Part shown: piece after piece, positions 9,215-16,296 of the stretch
Layout of the letters: every line of letters begins with the position of its first letter
Position numbering within the stretch: position 1 is the first letter of the stretch
Origin: JANNBN01 sp031430595
GTDB taxonomy: Bacteria; Actinomycetota; Acidimicrobiia; Acidimicrobiales; JANYDT01
NCBI GenBank assembly: GCA_031430595.1
Contig: JANPBU010000035.1
Span: 1 to 64,000, forward strand
DNA: 64,000 nt
Reading direction: 5' to 3'
The notes under the pieces: model-generated
Told to the model about the DNA's origin: nothing
Database searches by the model: none
What the model saw: the letters and a program-made list of their open reading frames with translations, nothing else
Position numbers and translations under genes: made by a program

Positions 9215-9334
9215 TTGGTAGACCGAGCCACCGCTCGAGAAGCTGAACGGGCTCGACTTCAACGCGAAGACGATGAGTACATGGAATCGGTACTGGGCCC
9301 GAAAGAAACGTCGCAATGGCGTCGTGACAGGTGA
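9215..9334 (+). CDS. possible 39-aa charged small protein
   Basis: A short frame starts at a TTG preceded by a GGGGG run about 10 bases upstream and ends TGA at 9332-9334. The product is strongly charged and helix-prone (begins M/L-VDRATAREAERARLQ, ends QWRRDR), and third positions look like those of the neighbouring genes. It fills the space between mscR and the metallo-hydrolase gene on the same strand. No family recognised; it could be a chance frame. Confidence 0.35.
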   Translation: MVDRATAREAERARLQREDDEYMESVLGPKETSQWRRDR

Positions 9335-9357
9335 CGGCTGCATGTCAAAGTGGGGAC

Positions 9358-9975
9358 ATGAGCGTTCGCGTCGACCGGGTAATTACTTCTGGCCTCTTTG
9401 CCCTTGATGGCGGCGAGTGGGAAGTCGACAACAACGTGTGGTTGGTCGGCGACGATCACGAAGTCATTGTTATCGATGCCGCCCACAATGCAGCAGCAAT
9501 TGCCGAAGCAGTCGGTGGTCGTACTGTGAAAGCAATCGTATGCACGCATGGTCACAACGATCACATCAATGCCGCAGCCGAACTTGCTGACCGTGTGGGC
9601 GGTGCTCCAATTCTTCTGCACGCAGACGACTCGATGCTCTGGACAGCCGAGTATCCGGTTCGCCTACCCGATGGCGAGTTGAAACACGGACAGGAAATTC
9701 GGGTTGGCAACGAAACCGTAAGCGTGCTGCACACCCCAGGACATTCGCCGGGCGGGGTCTGTTTGCATTGGGCTTCAGGGGGTGTTGTCTTTAGCGGCGA
9801 TACCTTGTTCAACGGTGGCCCCGGAGCAACCGGGCGCAGTTTCTCAAGCCACGACCTGATCCTTGATTCGATCAATTCGCGACTCTTCACCCTTCCACAC
9901 GCAACGATTGTCAACACCGGGCACGGCGACTCAACAAGCATCGGTGCTGAGTCCGCGCGAAGCACCATTGCCTGA
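9358..9975 (+). CDS. metallo-beta-lactamase-fold hydrolase linked to mycothiol formaldehyde oxidation
   Basis: A 205-aa metallo-hydrolase with the metal-binding motif 'THGHNDH', the following ligands in 'HTPGHSPGG' and 'SGDTLF', and the last histidine in 'NTGHGDS'. Its place just after mscR matches the mycobacterial gene pair, where it is thought to hydrolyse the S-formyl-mycothiol product to formate and mycothiol; that role is inferred. The ATG at 9358 has GTGGGGAC as ribosome-binding site; an earlier ATG at 9331 overlaps the small ORF. Confidence 0.88.
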   Translation: MSVRVDRVITSGLFALDGGEWEVDNNVWLVGDDHEVIVIDAAHNAAAIAEAVGGRTVKAIVCTHGHNDHINAAAELADRVGGAPILLHADDSMLWTAEYPVRLPDGELKHGQEIRVGNETVSVLHTPGHSPGGVCLHWASGGVVFSGDTLFNGGPGATGRSFSSHDLILDSINSRLFTLPHATIVNTGHGDSTSIGAESARSTIA

Positions 9976-9993
9976 CCGGGGGCTGGGCACTTG

Positions 9994-11568
9994 CTAAACG
10001 CTTGGCGGCGCCGTCAATAATCCCTCACCTGTGTGTTGGGTCACCGACCAGGTTGGGTCAAGCACCGAGCAACGCAACACAACCGGGTCGGCGGGTGCTG
10101 CAGCAATCTCCCAGAGCAACGCCGGCCGGGCCCCGTGCCATCGTATGGCCACTGACAGTTTTCCGTATGGGGTCTCGACGTTGTGAAGCGCAATTCGACA
10201 GCCAAGCAGATCAGCTGTTGACCAACCTCGAAACATGTCAAGCGACCCGTCCGGCTGCTCTACCGCTAACCCATCGATAGTGTCAACCATTGCGTTGACC
10301 GTTCGCGCAAGATCCACCGGAAGTAGCGATGCCCCGCGACTTACTGCGGGTAGAACTGACTCGCTTGCTCTGGCAATAGGCCACCGTGAACCGAGTTGCT
10401 TCCAAGCATTCGCGCTGTTCTTAGCTGCCCTCATTTCATCGACACGCTCAAACAATCGCGATGCGGCAAGAAATACCCCGCCGTATGCTTCGCTTACTGC
10501 AGGCGAAGATTTCGCGCTACGCAGCAAATATTCAAGTGCACCCGAGAGCATCGGCACCATTGCCGCAGCGTACGTGGCGTCGGGGTGATGGCGGGCAACG
10601 GTCACCACCGCAGAAACGAGCGAAGCGGTCACTGCTGGATCATCGATCGGGCCCAGTTCGCCTCGACGGCCCTGCAGATCTTCGACCCCGCTGAGAAGGG
10701 CGAGCGCATCGTCATGCGAGCCAACCGCGACAAGGGCCCGGGCGAGGTTGGCGCGATCCAACAGATCTGATCCGGCCATCGCACCCGATCGAACCGGTTC
10801 GAGGTACAACAGAGTCGCTGAAGCGAGCGAACGAAGGCGCCCGTTACGAGCATCGTCGCCATCGATACGGGCTGCTTCACCGGCCTGTAATGCCCAACCC
10901 CTTGCCACCATGTCAGCATCGGGCATGGCACTCAGCACCGGGCTCGATGCGGCGGCCACAGCAGACGAAACGCCAAGCAGCGCAGCTGCGCGCAGGTTCG
11001 ACCGGTGTAGCAGCGGAACCACGAACGTGGCTCCAGTCGCCGACGCCTCAGTCGTTCCATCATTGTGTTCGCGCATCGCGGAGTATTCGCGCATGGCGGA
11101 TTCGCGCGTCGCGGATTCGCGCACCGCGGATTCGTCGGACGGTGGTCCGTCGAAGCGATCAACCGGTGCTCCTGGCAGATACAACACCGGGCGAGCACCC
11201 ACGCGAACAACGGAACCATCGCAGTCGATAGTTGAGGAATTTTGCGGATTCGTGAGCAAGCGAACGACGAAACCAATAGCAACCGGTGCCGACGACTGGT
11301 TCGTGATGTCAAAGACCACCAGTTCACGTTGCCCTTGAACCGTGGCATACACATTCGTAATGACATCACCTCCCGGTACCCGCAATGACGTCTTCAACAC
11401 CGGTGCGAAGGCCAGCAGGGCATCTCGAACGGAAATTTCGTTGGCCGGGGTTTGCCAGCGTTCACCTGCCCGAACCCACCATTCAATCTCGATGCCGCCG
11501 ACCAATCGAACCGTACCGCCGGCTCCGACATCTGCTCGTTGTTTGGTTCCGAGATTACCGATGATCAC
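9994..11568 (-). CDS. uncharacterised 524-aa protein
   Basis: I do not recognise a named family. The N-terminal ~130 residues look like a beta-sandwich ('IEIEWWVRAGERW', 'VTNVYATVQGQRELVVFDITNQS'). A low-complexity insert of repeated (S-A-x-R-E) units follows, then a mostly helical, alanine-rich central region (about 220-440) and a C-terminal beta-rich segment 'YGKLSVAIRWHGARPALLWEI'. That last stretch and the helical middle recall six-hairpin glycosidase-type proteins with a C-terminal beta-sandwich, but catalytic residues cannot be picked out. No signal peptide or membrane helix is evident, so it is probably cytoplasmic. Convergent with the metallo-hydrolase gene. Confidence 0.75.
   Translation of the reverse strand: MIIGNLGTKQRADVGAGGTVRLVGGIEIEWWVRAGERWQTPANEISVRDALLAFAPVLKTSLRVPGGDVITNVYATVQGQRELVVFDITNQSSAPVAIGFVVRLLTNPQNSSTIDCDGSVVRVGARPVLYLPGAPVDRFDGPPSDESAVRESATRESAMREYSAMREHNDGTTEASATGATFVVPLLHRSNLRAAALLGVSSAVAAASSPVLSAMPDADMVARGWALQAGEAARIDGDDARNGRLRSLASATLLYLEPVRSGAMAGSDLLDRANLARALVAVGSHDDALALLSGVEDLQGRRGELGPIDDPAVTASLVSAVVTVARHHPDATYAAAMVPMLSGALEYLLRSAKSSPAVSEAYGGVFLAASRLFERVDEMRAAKNSANAWKQLGSRWPIARASESVLPAVSRGASLLPVDLARTVNAMVDTIDGLAVEQPDGSLDMFRGWSTADLLGCRIALHNVETPYGKLSVAIRWHGARPALLWEIAAAPADPVVLRCSVLDPTWSVTQHTGEGLLTAPPSV
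11068..11130. repeat. 15-bp in-frame tandem repeat inside the 524-aa protein gene
   Basis: One 18-bp unit and three 15-bp units starting TTCGCGC and ending GCGGA follow one another and encode the repeated S-A-x-R-E stretch. The unit length is a multiple of three, so copy-number change would keep the frame. Confidence 0.8.
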
Positions 11569-11634
11569 GAGAGGGAAAGCGTAGAGGCTCAGCAGAGGTT
11601 GCGTTTCCGGCGATCACCGGTCAAGCTTGCCTTT

Positions 11635-11710
11635 CCCTCATCCGGTAAGTAATGCCCTCATCCGGTAAGTAATGCCCGTACCCGGTTAACCAATGCTCCC
11701 GGTCAACTAA
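11635..11710. repeat. 20-bp tandem repeats upstream of the sigma factor gene
   Basis: Two identical 20-bp units (11635-11654 and 11655-11674, core CATCCGGTAAGTAATG) are followed by two degenerate copies (TACCCGGTTAACCAATG and CTCCCGGTCAACTAA). They sit between the divergent 524-aa protein gene and the ECF sigma gene, where regulator-binding sites would be expected. Confidence 0.75.
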
Positions 11711-11770
11711 CACCAAAATAAGGCGCCGTCCCATCATCCAAAGCAGCGTTGGCTCCGAAAACACAATGTC

Positions 11771-12409
11771 ATGACCTCTTTGTCAACAGAATCTTCGGCC
11801 CATACGCCGATGCTTGACGTCAGTGACCCGGTACTGGCAATCTCGGTCGCTGGTGGCGACAAAACGGCCTTGGCTGAAATGTACAGGCGACACGGTGGCC
11901 CCATTTTCCGGCTCGCCCAGCGGTTGCTACATGACGATCGACTCGCCGAGGAAGTTGTCCAAGATGTCTTCATTGGCTTCTGGCAAACCCCTCAACGCTT
12001 CGACCCAGAGCGCGGTCAACTTCGGTCATTTCTTCTGATGAAGGCTCATGGCCGATCTGTGGACATTCTGCGCGCAGAGCAATCACGGCGCAGGCGTGAC
12101 CAATTCGATGCCGACGAACAACAGCGAAATCCGTACGATCTAGAGCGCCAAATACTCGACCTTGATTTGGCCGAGCGGGTAAGCCGGGCGCTTGATCGTC
12201 TCCCAGAGGGTGAACGCAAAGCAATCACCCTCGCTTACTTCGGTGGTCACACGTATCGAGAAGTTGCCGAGCTTCTCGAACAGCCCGAAGGAACCGTCAA
12301 AAGCAGAATTCGGGCCGGCCTCAAGGCGCTTCGGCGTCAACTCGATTTACACGACAACGAAACATATTCCGGTATCGCCGGATCAGTAGTGAAGGGAGAC
12401 CGGTCATGA
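11771..12409 (+). CDS. ECF RNA polymerase sigma factor (SigK-like)
   Basis: A 212-aa ECF sigma factor. Region 2 is visible in 'EMYRRHGGPIFRLAQRLL', 'AEEVVQDVFIGFWQTPQRFDPERGQLRSFLL' and region 4 in 'LPEGERKAITLAYFGGHTYREVAELLEQPEGTVKSRIRAGLKALR', the -35-binding helix-turn-helix. It would redirect transcription in response to a membrane-sensed signal. The gene overlaps the downstream anti-sigma factor gene by 4 bases (ATGA), the usual coupling for such pairs. Its own promoter may carry the tandem repeats upstream. Confidence 0.92.
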   Translation: MTSLSTESSAHTPMLDVSDPVLAISVAGGDKTALAEMYRRHGGPIFRLAQRLLHDDRLAEEVVQDVFIGFWQTPQRFDPERGQLRSFLLMKAHGRSVDILRAEQSRRRRDQFDADEQQRNPYDLERQILDLDLAERVSRALDRLPEGERKAITLAYFGGHTYREVAELLEQPEGTVKSRIRAGLKALRRQLDLHDNETYSGIAGSVVKGDRS

Positions 12410-13314
12410 TGCCGGCAGAACAAGGCGGCGACCGCAACGCAACGCAGCTCAATGCGCTGAGCGATGCCGAGCTGGATGACCTGTTGGGTGCGTACGCGCT
12501 CAACGCCGTTGACGACGCCGAGCGTGAGGCTGTCGACCGATACTTGACTCGCTCTCCACGAGCCCGTGCAGAAGTTGCCGATCACCTGCTCGTTGCCGCG
12601 GCGCTGGGAAGTTCTGCGGCTGATGCACCAGTGCAGCTGTGGGATCGCATTGCGCTCGGGTTGTCTGATCAGACACCTCGAATCTTTACCGAGCCGGTCG
12701 GTGTCGATACCGGTGCGATTACAAGTCCGGTTAACGCACCGGTCGTTGCGCCCGCTTCTGTAGTTGTGCCCATACGGCCGTCTCGTCGGCGTCCGAATGC
12801 ATCGTTGTGGCTCTCAAGCGCCGCTGCAGCAATCGGTCTAGTTGGGTTCCTCGGTATTTCTAACGTGCAGCAGCGTCAGCGAATCGACACCATGCAGCAA
12901 CAAGCATCGGCACAGTCTGCCCAAATCAAAACGGTGAACGTCGCCTTGGCAAACGCAGATGCCCGAAATGCTCAGAGCCTCACCGTCGGAACCTTGCTTG
13001 CTACGCCCGGTACCCGTGTTGCGAAGCTTTCATCCGACAGCGGGAAAGAACTGGCTGAGGTTGTTCTTGGACGTGACGGAAGAGGTTTTCTCGTCAACAC
13101 CAACTCGTTCAAATTGCATGATGGTGAAGTACTTCAGTTGTGGGGCGTTCACAACAAAGAAGTCATTTCCCTTGGGGTCATGTACGACGGAAAGTCAGCT
13201 GTTCCGCTTTCGGCTGCGGGTGAATGGTCGCAGTTTGTGTTGACATCGGAAATGCTTCCTGGGGTCGTTGCTAGTGATGGGCCAGCGCTTGCAGTTGGTG
13301 CATTCTCGGTCTAG
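12406..13314 (+). CDS. membrane anti-sigma factor with RskA C-terminal domain
   Basis: A 302-aa anti-sigma factor. The N-terminal cytoplasmic anti-sigma part ('LLGAYALNAVDDAEREAVDRYL', about residues 20-60) would hold the sigma factor; a single membrane helix lies near residues 130-150 ('LWLSSAAAAIGLVGFLGI'); the extracytoplasmic C-terminal half, with 'LQLWGVHNKEVISLGVMYDG' and 'EMLPGVVASDGPALAVG', matches the RskA fold. In this family, regulated proteolysis releases the sigma factor; the signal here is unknown. No zinc-binding HxxxCxxC motif is seen at the N-terminus. Confidence 0.88.
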   Translation: MMPAEQGGDRNATQLNALSDAELDDLLGAYALNAVDDAEREAVDRYLTRSPRARAEVADHLLVAAALGSSAADAPVQLWDRIALGLSDQTPRIFTEPVGVDTGAITSPVNAPVVAPASVVVPIRPSRRRPNASLWLSSAAAAIGLVGFLGISNVQQRQRIDTMQQQASAQSAQIKTVNVALANADARNAQSLTVGTLLATPGTRVAKLSSDSGKELAEVVLGRDGRGFLVNTNSFKLHDGEVLQLWGVHNKEVISLGVMYDGKSAVPLSAAGEWSQFVLTSEMLPGVVASDGPALAVGAFSV

Positions 13315-13322
13315 ATCTGGCT

Positions 13323-13349
13323 GAGTTCGGCGAGTTTGGCGAGTTCGGC
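13323..13349. repeat. 9-bp tandem repeat, three copies
   Basis: GAGTTCGGC, GAGTTTGGC, GAGTTCGGC follow directly after the anti-sigma stop codon and before the F420 gene. Probably a small slippage product with no clear function. Confidence 0.6.
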
Positions 13350-13372
13350 GACCCGCTAGGTTTGCTGTTGGT

Positions 13373-13969
13373 ATGGAACTTTTTACGACGGGCCACGACC
13401 ATGTCGTAGTTGTTCCTATCAAATCTTTTACTGAAGCAAAGCAGCGTCTCAGCTCTACTTTGGAACATGTTCAGCGCGCAGAGCTTGCTGCCTCGATGGC
13501 CAAACACGTGCTGAGTCAGTTAACCGATCAACACGTAGTTGTCGTCGGAAATGATGAGGAAGTTCGTGCGCTTGCTATTTCGTGCGGTGCTGGGGTTCTC
13601 GACGACGTTGGTGGCGGCCTTAATCGGGCCCTGGAAGCCGCTCTCAGCCATTTACGGGCCGATGGAGTACGAAGAGCCACGATTGTGCATGCCGACCTTC
13701 CTCAGGCCACACCCCTTTCCAACATCATGAACCCACTTCACCTCGGCGGCCGAGATGTATTGCTCATTCCTGACAAGCGGGCCGACGGAACCAACGTGCT
13801 TTCGATTCCGCTCACCGAACCATTTGCGTTGTCGTACGGCATCGGCTCGTGCAGGAAGCACCTCCAAGAAACGAGTAGGTCGAATCGGATACAACGTTTA
13901 CTTCCGATTGTTGTTTTGAACCGGGCCTTTGCTCACGATGTCGATGTGCCCGCTGACCTGTTGCTCTGA
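13373..13969 (+). CDS. fbiD: phosphoenolpyruvate/2-phospho-lactate guanylyltransferase (coenzyme F420 biosynthesis)
   Basis: A 198-aa nucleotidyltransferase of the CofC/FbiD family that would couple GTP with phosphoenolpyruvate (the usual actinobacterial substrate) or 2-phospho-lactate in the first dedicated step of F420 synthesis. The N-terminal 'VVVPIKSFTEAKQRLSSTL' is the family's GTP-binding signature; 'GLNRALEAAL', 'IVHADLPQATP' and 'LIPDKRADGTNVLSIP' are the conserved later blocks. No Shine-Dalgarno is visible; a TAGGTT hexamer lies 10 bases before the ATG. Other F420 genes are not in the window. Confidence 0.9.
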   Translation: MELFTTGHDHVVVVPIKSFTEAKQRLSSTLEHVQRAELAASMAKHVLSQLTDQHVVVVGNDEEVRALAISCGAGVLDDVGGGLNRALEAALSHLRADGVRRATIVHADLPQATPLSNIMNPLHLGGRDVLLIPDKRADGTNVLSIPLTEPFALSYGIGSCRKHLQETSRSNRIQRLLPIVVLNRAFAHDVDVPADLLL

Positions 13970-14048
13970 CGCTGGGTCGCCGATTTACTGCGCGCAGTTC
14001 GTCCCTTGTTAACGGCCTAAGTCCGCGCAGTAGCCCGAGATGCGGATC

Positions 14049-14054
14049 TAACGT
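14049..14054 (+). promoter_or_regulatory. candidate -10 element for a leaderless PIG-L mRNA
   Basis: TAACGT lies 7 bases before the ATG at 14062 with no ribosome-binding site between, consistent with a transcript beginning at or next to the start codon. Confidence 0.35.
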
Positions 14055-14061
14055 CTTCGAT

Positions 14062-14829
14062 ATGACTATTCCTGATTCGTATCGAACCGTCCTCGAGACA
14101 TCGATCACCACAGATATCGACACCCCGAAACGGGCACTGGCCATCGGCGCTCACCCAGACGATGTGGAGTTCGGGTGTGGGGCAACCTTGGCCAAGTGGG
14201 CGTCGCGCGGTTGCAGAATTTTTGTTGTGATTTGTACCGATGGTTCGAAGGGCACTTGGGACCCTGACATTGACACCGATGAACTCGTGAAGACTCGGCA
14301 GGCCGAGCAGCTAGTCGCCGCCCGTTCGCTCGGCGTTACTCACGATGACGACGTTGCGTTTCTTTCATATGTCGATGGCGAGCTGGAATCTGGTCTGCGT
14401 CAACGCGGCGAGGTTGCTGCTTGGATTCGTAAGTATCAGCCAGAGGTAGTTCTGGGCCATGACCCGTGGAAGCAATATCGTATTCACCCAGATCACCGCC
14501 ACGCAGGGCTTCTTGCTTGCGAGGGGATTGTTGCCGCCCGTGACCCGAAGTTTTTTCCGGAACAGGGGCTCACGCCACATCGACCCGACTTGTTGTTGTT
14601 ATGGGAGGCCGCCGTGGTTCACCACATTGAAAATGTTGACGGATTTGTTGATCGGAAAGTACAGGCGCTTCTTGCCCACGAGAGCCAATACGAAACCACT
14701 ATGCGAATAAACGCTGAAACCGAACAGTCAGCCGAGTTTCGATCTCGGATCTTGGAAGCGTGCGGAGAAGCAGGACGCCCCGCCGACGTTAAGTTCGGCG
14801 AGGCGTTTGCTGCGATTCGTTCGCTGTAA
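14062..14829 (+). CDS. PIG-L/LmbE-family deacetylase
   Basis: A 255-aa zinc-dependent N-deacetylase of the family that includes MshB and Mca of mycothiol metabolism. The zinc site appears as 'IGAHPDDVEFGCG' (H-P-D-D) and the later histidine in 'RIHPDHRHAGLL'. Given the mycothiol enzymes in the same window, a role in mycothiol synthesis or conjugate clearance is possible, but the family is wide and the N-acetyl substrate cannot be read from sequence. Convergent with the H1-like tail gene. Confidence 0.85.
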   Translation: MTIPDSYRTVLETSITTDIDTPKRALAIGAHPDDVEFGCGATLAKWASRGCRIFVVICTDGSKGTWDPDIDTDELVKTRQAEQLVAARSLGVTHDDDVAFLSYVDGELESGLRQRGEVAAWIRKYQPEVVLGHDPWKQYRIHPDHRHAGLLACEGIVAARDPKFFPEQGLTPHRPDLLLLWEAAVVHHIENVDGFVDRKVQALLAHESQYETTMRINAETEQSAEFRSRILEACGEAGRPADVKFGEAFAAIRSL

Positions 14830-14837
14830 ATCTCAGA

Positions 14838-14855
14838 CTGTTCGTGAGGGAACAG
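14838..14855. terminator. short hairpin between convergent PIG-L and histone-tail genes
   Basis: CTGTTC and GAACAG form a 6-bp stem around a 6-base loop between the two stop codons. There is no U-tract, so termination strength is doubtful. Confidence 0.3.
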
Positions 14856-14867
14856 CCTGGTCTTAAA

Positions 14868-15167
14868 TCACTTCTTGGCAGTAGCCTTTTTGGCCGGAGC
14901 CTTCTTGGCCGCAGCTTTCTTAGCCGGAGCAGCCTTCTTCACCGCAGCCTTAGCCGGAGCAGCCTTCTTCACTGCGGCCTTCTTAGCCGGAGCAGCCTTC
15001 TTCACCGCAGCCTTAGCCGGAGCGGCCTTCTTAGCCGGAGCAGCCTTCTTGACAACAGCCTTCTTAGCCGGAGCAGCTTTCGCTGCCTTCACAACAGCAG
15101 CCTTTTTAACAACAACCTTTTTTGCCGGAGCAGCCTTCTTCACTGCGGCCTTCTTTGCAGCAGCCAT
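14868..15167 (-). CDS. histone H1-like Lys/Ala/Pro repeat protein (HU tail cistron)
   Basis: A 99-aa protein made almost wholly of Lys, Ala and Pro in AAPAKKAA-type repeats, like the C-terminal tail of mycobacterial HupB and eukaryotic H1. It would bind DNA electrostatically and compact the nucleoid. The ATG lies 2 bases after the HU stop codon, in the -1 frame relative to HU, with GAAGGGAA upstream acting as a possible ribosome-binding site. A -1 shift at the slippery heptamer 15173-15179 would instead join it in frame to HU. The repeat structure makes indels likely between strains. Confidence 0.85.
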   Translation of the reverse strand: MAAAKKAAVKKAAPAKKVVVKKAAVVKAAKAAPAKKAVVKKAAPAKKAAPAKAAVKKAAPAKKAAVKKAAPAKAAVKKAAPAKKAAAKKAPAKKATAKK

Positions 15168-15169
15168 GA

Positions 15170-15463
15170 TTACTTTCCCTTCTTCTTTGGGGCGTTAACA
15201 GCAGCCTTGAATGACGCGCCCGCTGAGAACTTCGGGGCACGTGACGCAGCAATCTTGATCGTTTCGCCGTTTGACGGGTTACGACCAGTTCGTGCTTTGC
15301 GTTCGGTAACGCTGAATGCGCCGAATCCGACGAGTGTCACTTTGTCGCCGCCTTTGACGGCTTCGGTGATTGACTCGATGAATGCGGCTAGTGCACGTTC
15401 GCTATCGGCTTTGGTAAGGCCTGAAGCCTCTGCCATTGCATCGATGAGTTCTGACTTGTTCAC
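15170..15463 (-). CDS. hup: HU-family DNA-binding protein
   Basis: A 97-aa HU protein. The helical dimerisation part is 'MNKSELIDAMAEASGLTKAD' and the DNA-bending arm includes 'GFGAFSVTERKARTGRNPSNGE' and 'KIAASRAPKFSAGASFKAAV', ending in a lysine-rich NAPKKKGK. It binds and bends DNA as a dimer. The start is a GTG with a strong AGGAGG ribosome-binding site 6 bases upstream. Mycobacterial HupB carries the H1-like tail on the same chain; here the tail is the next cistron. Confidence 0.95.
   Translation of the reverse strand: MNKSELIDAMAEASGLTKADSERALAAFIESITEAVKGGDKVTLVGFGAFSVTERKARTGRNPSNGETIKIAASRAPKFSAGASFKAAVNAPKKKGK
15173..15179 (-). promoter_or_regulatory. possible -1 ribosomal frameshift site at the HU/tail junction
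   Basis: Read on the minus strand, the last HU codons are AAG GGA AAG TAA, which form the heptamer G GGA AAG (pattern X XXY YYZ in the zero frame) directly before the stop. After a -1 slip the reading continues GTA ATC ATG and enters the tail frame with no stop. The same bases can also serve as the tail's ribosome-binding site, so function is unproved. Confidence 0.4.
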
Positions 15464-15719
15464 CCGGTTCCTCCTGGGGAAATTATTTGCATTTGAACGT
15501 TGACATGGAACATGAAAGTTCGACAGAAAGCAAGCATTCCCTTGATTTTAAAGGGTTTACAAGGGGTGGGGCTGGAAACCCCTGCAAACACTGAGTTTTT
15601 TACATCGTTTGTATATATGCAGAATATATAAGTAGAGATCAAAATAATCTGCCTACATACGAATATTTCGAAAACCAATCGAATTGAGGTGTGACATACG
15701 GCGCTGATACGGTGTTTCT
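15464..15719. promoter_or_regulatory. AT-rich divergent intergenic region with hairpins (HU leader)
   Basis: This 256-base gap between HU and the AhpD gene is clearly richer in A+T than its surroundings. Two mutually exclusive stems are visible on the HU leader side: AGGGGT with ACCCCT (15562-15583) and GGGTTT with AAACCC (15553-15581). The segment 15600-15650, with ATATAT runs, is the likeliest place for the HU promoter. No ORF was found. Confidence 0.45.
15684..15713 (+). promoter_or_regulatory. candidate promoter of the AhpD-like gene (leaderless)
   Basis: TTGAGG (15684-15689) and TACGGT (15708-15713) are 18 bases apart and the second hexamer ends 6 bases before the ATG at 15720, as expected for a leaderless transcript. 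No Shine-Dalgarno sequence is present. Confidence 0.45.
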
Positions 15720-16292
15720 ATGCACACCGATAGAGACATCAGCTGGTATCCGGTACCTAGTTTTGACGAGCTTCCTGAAGACCTTGCGAAGCTGTTTACG
15801 AAGGCCAAACAGAACCTCGGATTCGTACCGAATGTGTTCCAGGCATACTCATTTCGATCCGAACGTATGCGCGCCTGGTTCAGCCATTTCAAACAACTTC
15901 ACGTTCCCACCGAACACCTATCTGTTGCAGATCGCGAAATGATCGCAGTAGTCGTGTCAATGGCGAACGGATGTCTCTACTGTCTCGTTGCTCACGGTGC
16001 GGCTCTCAGAGAAGCGCTCGGTGATCCCGTTGTTGCCGATCGCATCACCCTCGACTGGCGTCGAGCCAGTCTCGATTCACGTCGACAGGCGATTTGTGAG
16101 TACGCAGAGTTGTTAACGAAGGAACCGGTGAAGGCAACCGAAACTCACATAGAACGACTCATGCAACTTGGTCTCACACAAGAAGAGGTGTGGGATGTTG
16201 CCGAGATTTCCGCGATGTACAACTTCACAAACCGTCTTGCTATGGCCACCGGGCAATTACCGAATACCGAGTACCACGCACTCTTTCGATAG
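15720..16292 (+). CDS. AhpD-like carboxymuconolactone-decarboxylase-family protein (peroxidase-related)
   Basis: A 190-aa helical protein of the AhpD/peroxidase-related family. The redox motif appears as C-L-Y-C followed by 'LVAHGAALREAL', with the conserved histidine spaced as in AhpD, and 'LSVADREMIAVVVSMANGC' precedes it. Family members reduce peroxides or act as thiol oxidoreductases; the electron donor is unknown. It ends 4 bases before the stop of the convergent carboxypeptidase gene. Confidence 0.88.
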   Translation: MHTDRDISWYPVPSFDELPEDLAKLFTKAKQNLGFVPNVFQAYSFRSERMRAWFSHFKQLHVPTEHLSVADREMIAVVVSMANGCLYCLVAHGAALREALGDPVVADRITLDWRRASLDSRRQAICEYAELLTKEPVKATETHIERLMQLGLTQEEVWDVAEISAMYNFTNRLAMATGQLPNTEYHALFR

Positions 16293-16296
16293 GCCT

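Noticed and set aside
10748..11338. A 196-aa plus-strand frame opposite the 524-aa protein
   Set aside because: Low-complexity Ser/Arg product with no family features; the minus-strand frame is longer and has proper start and domain-like structure.
14844..15503. A 219-aa plus-strand frame rich in Ser, Leu and Arg
   Set aside because: It is the complement of the HU and H1-like tail genes; its repeats mirror the AAPAKK repeats and there is no ribosome-binding site.
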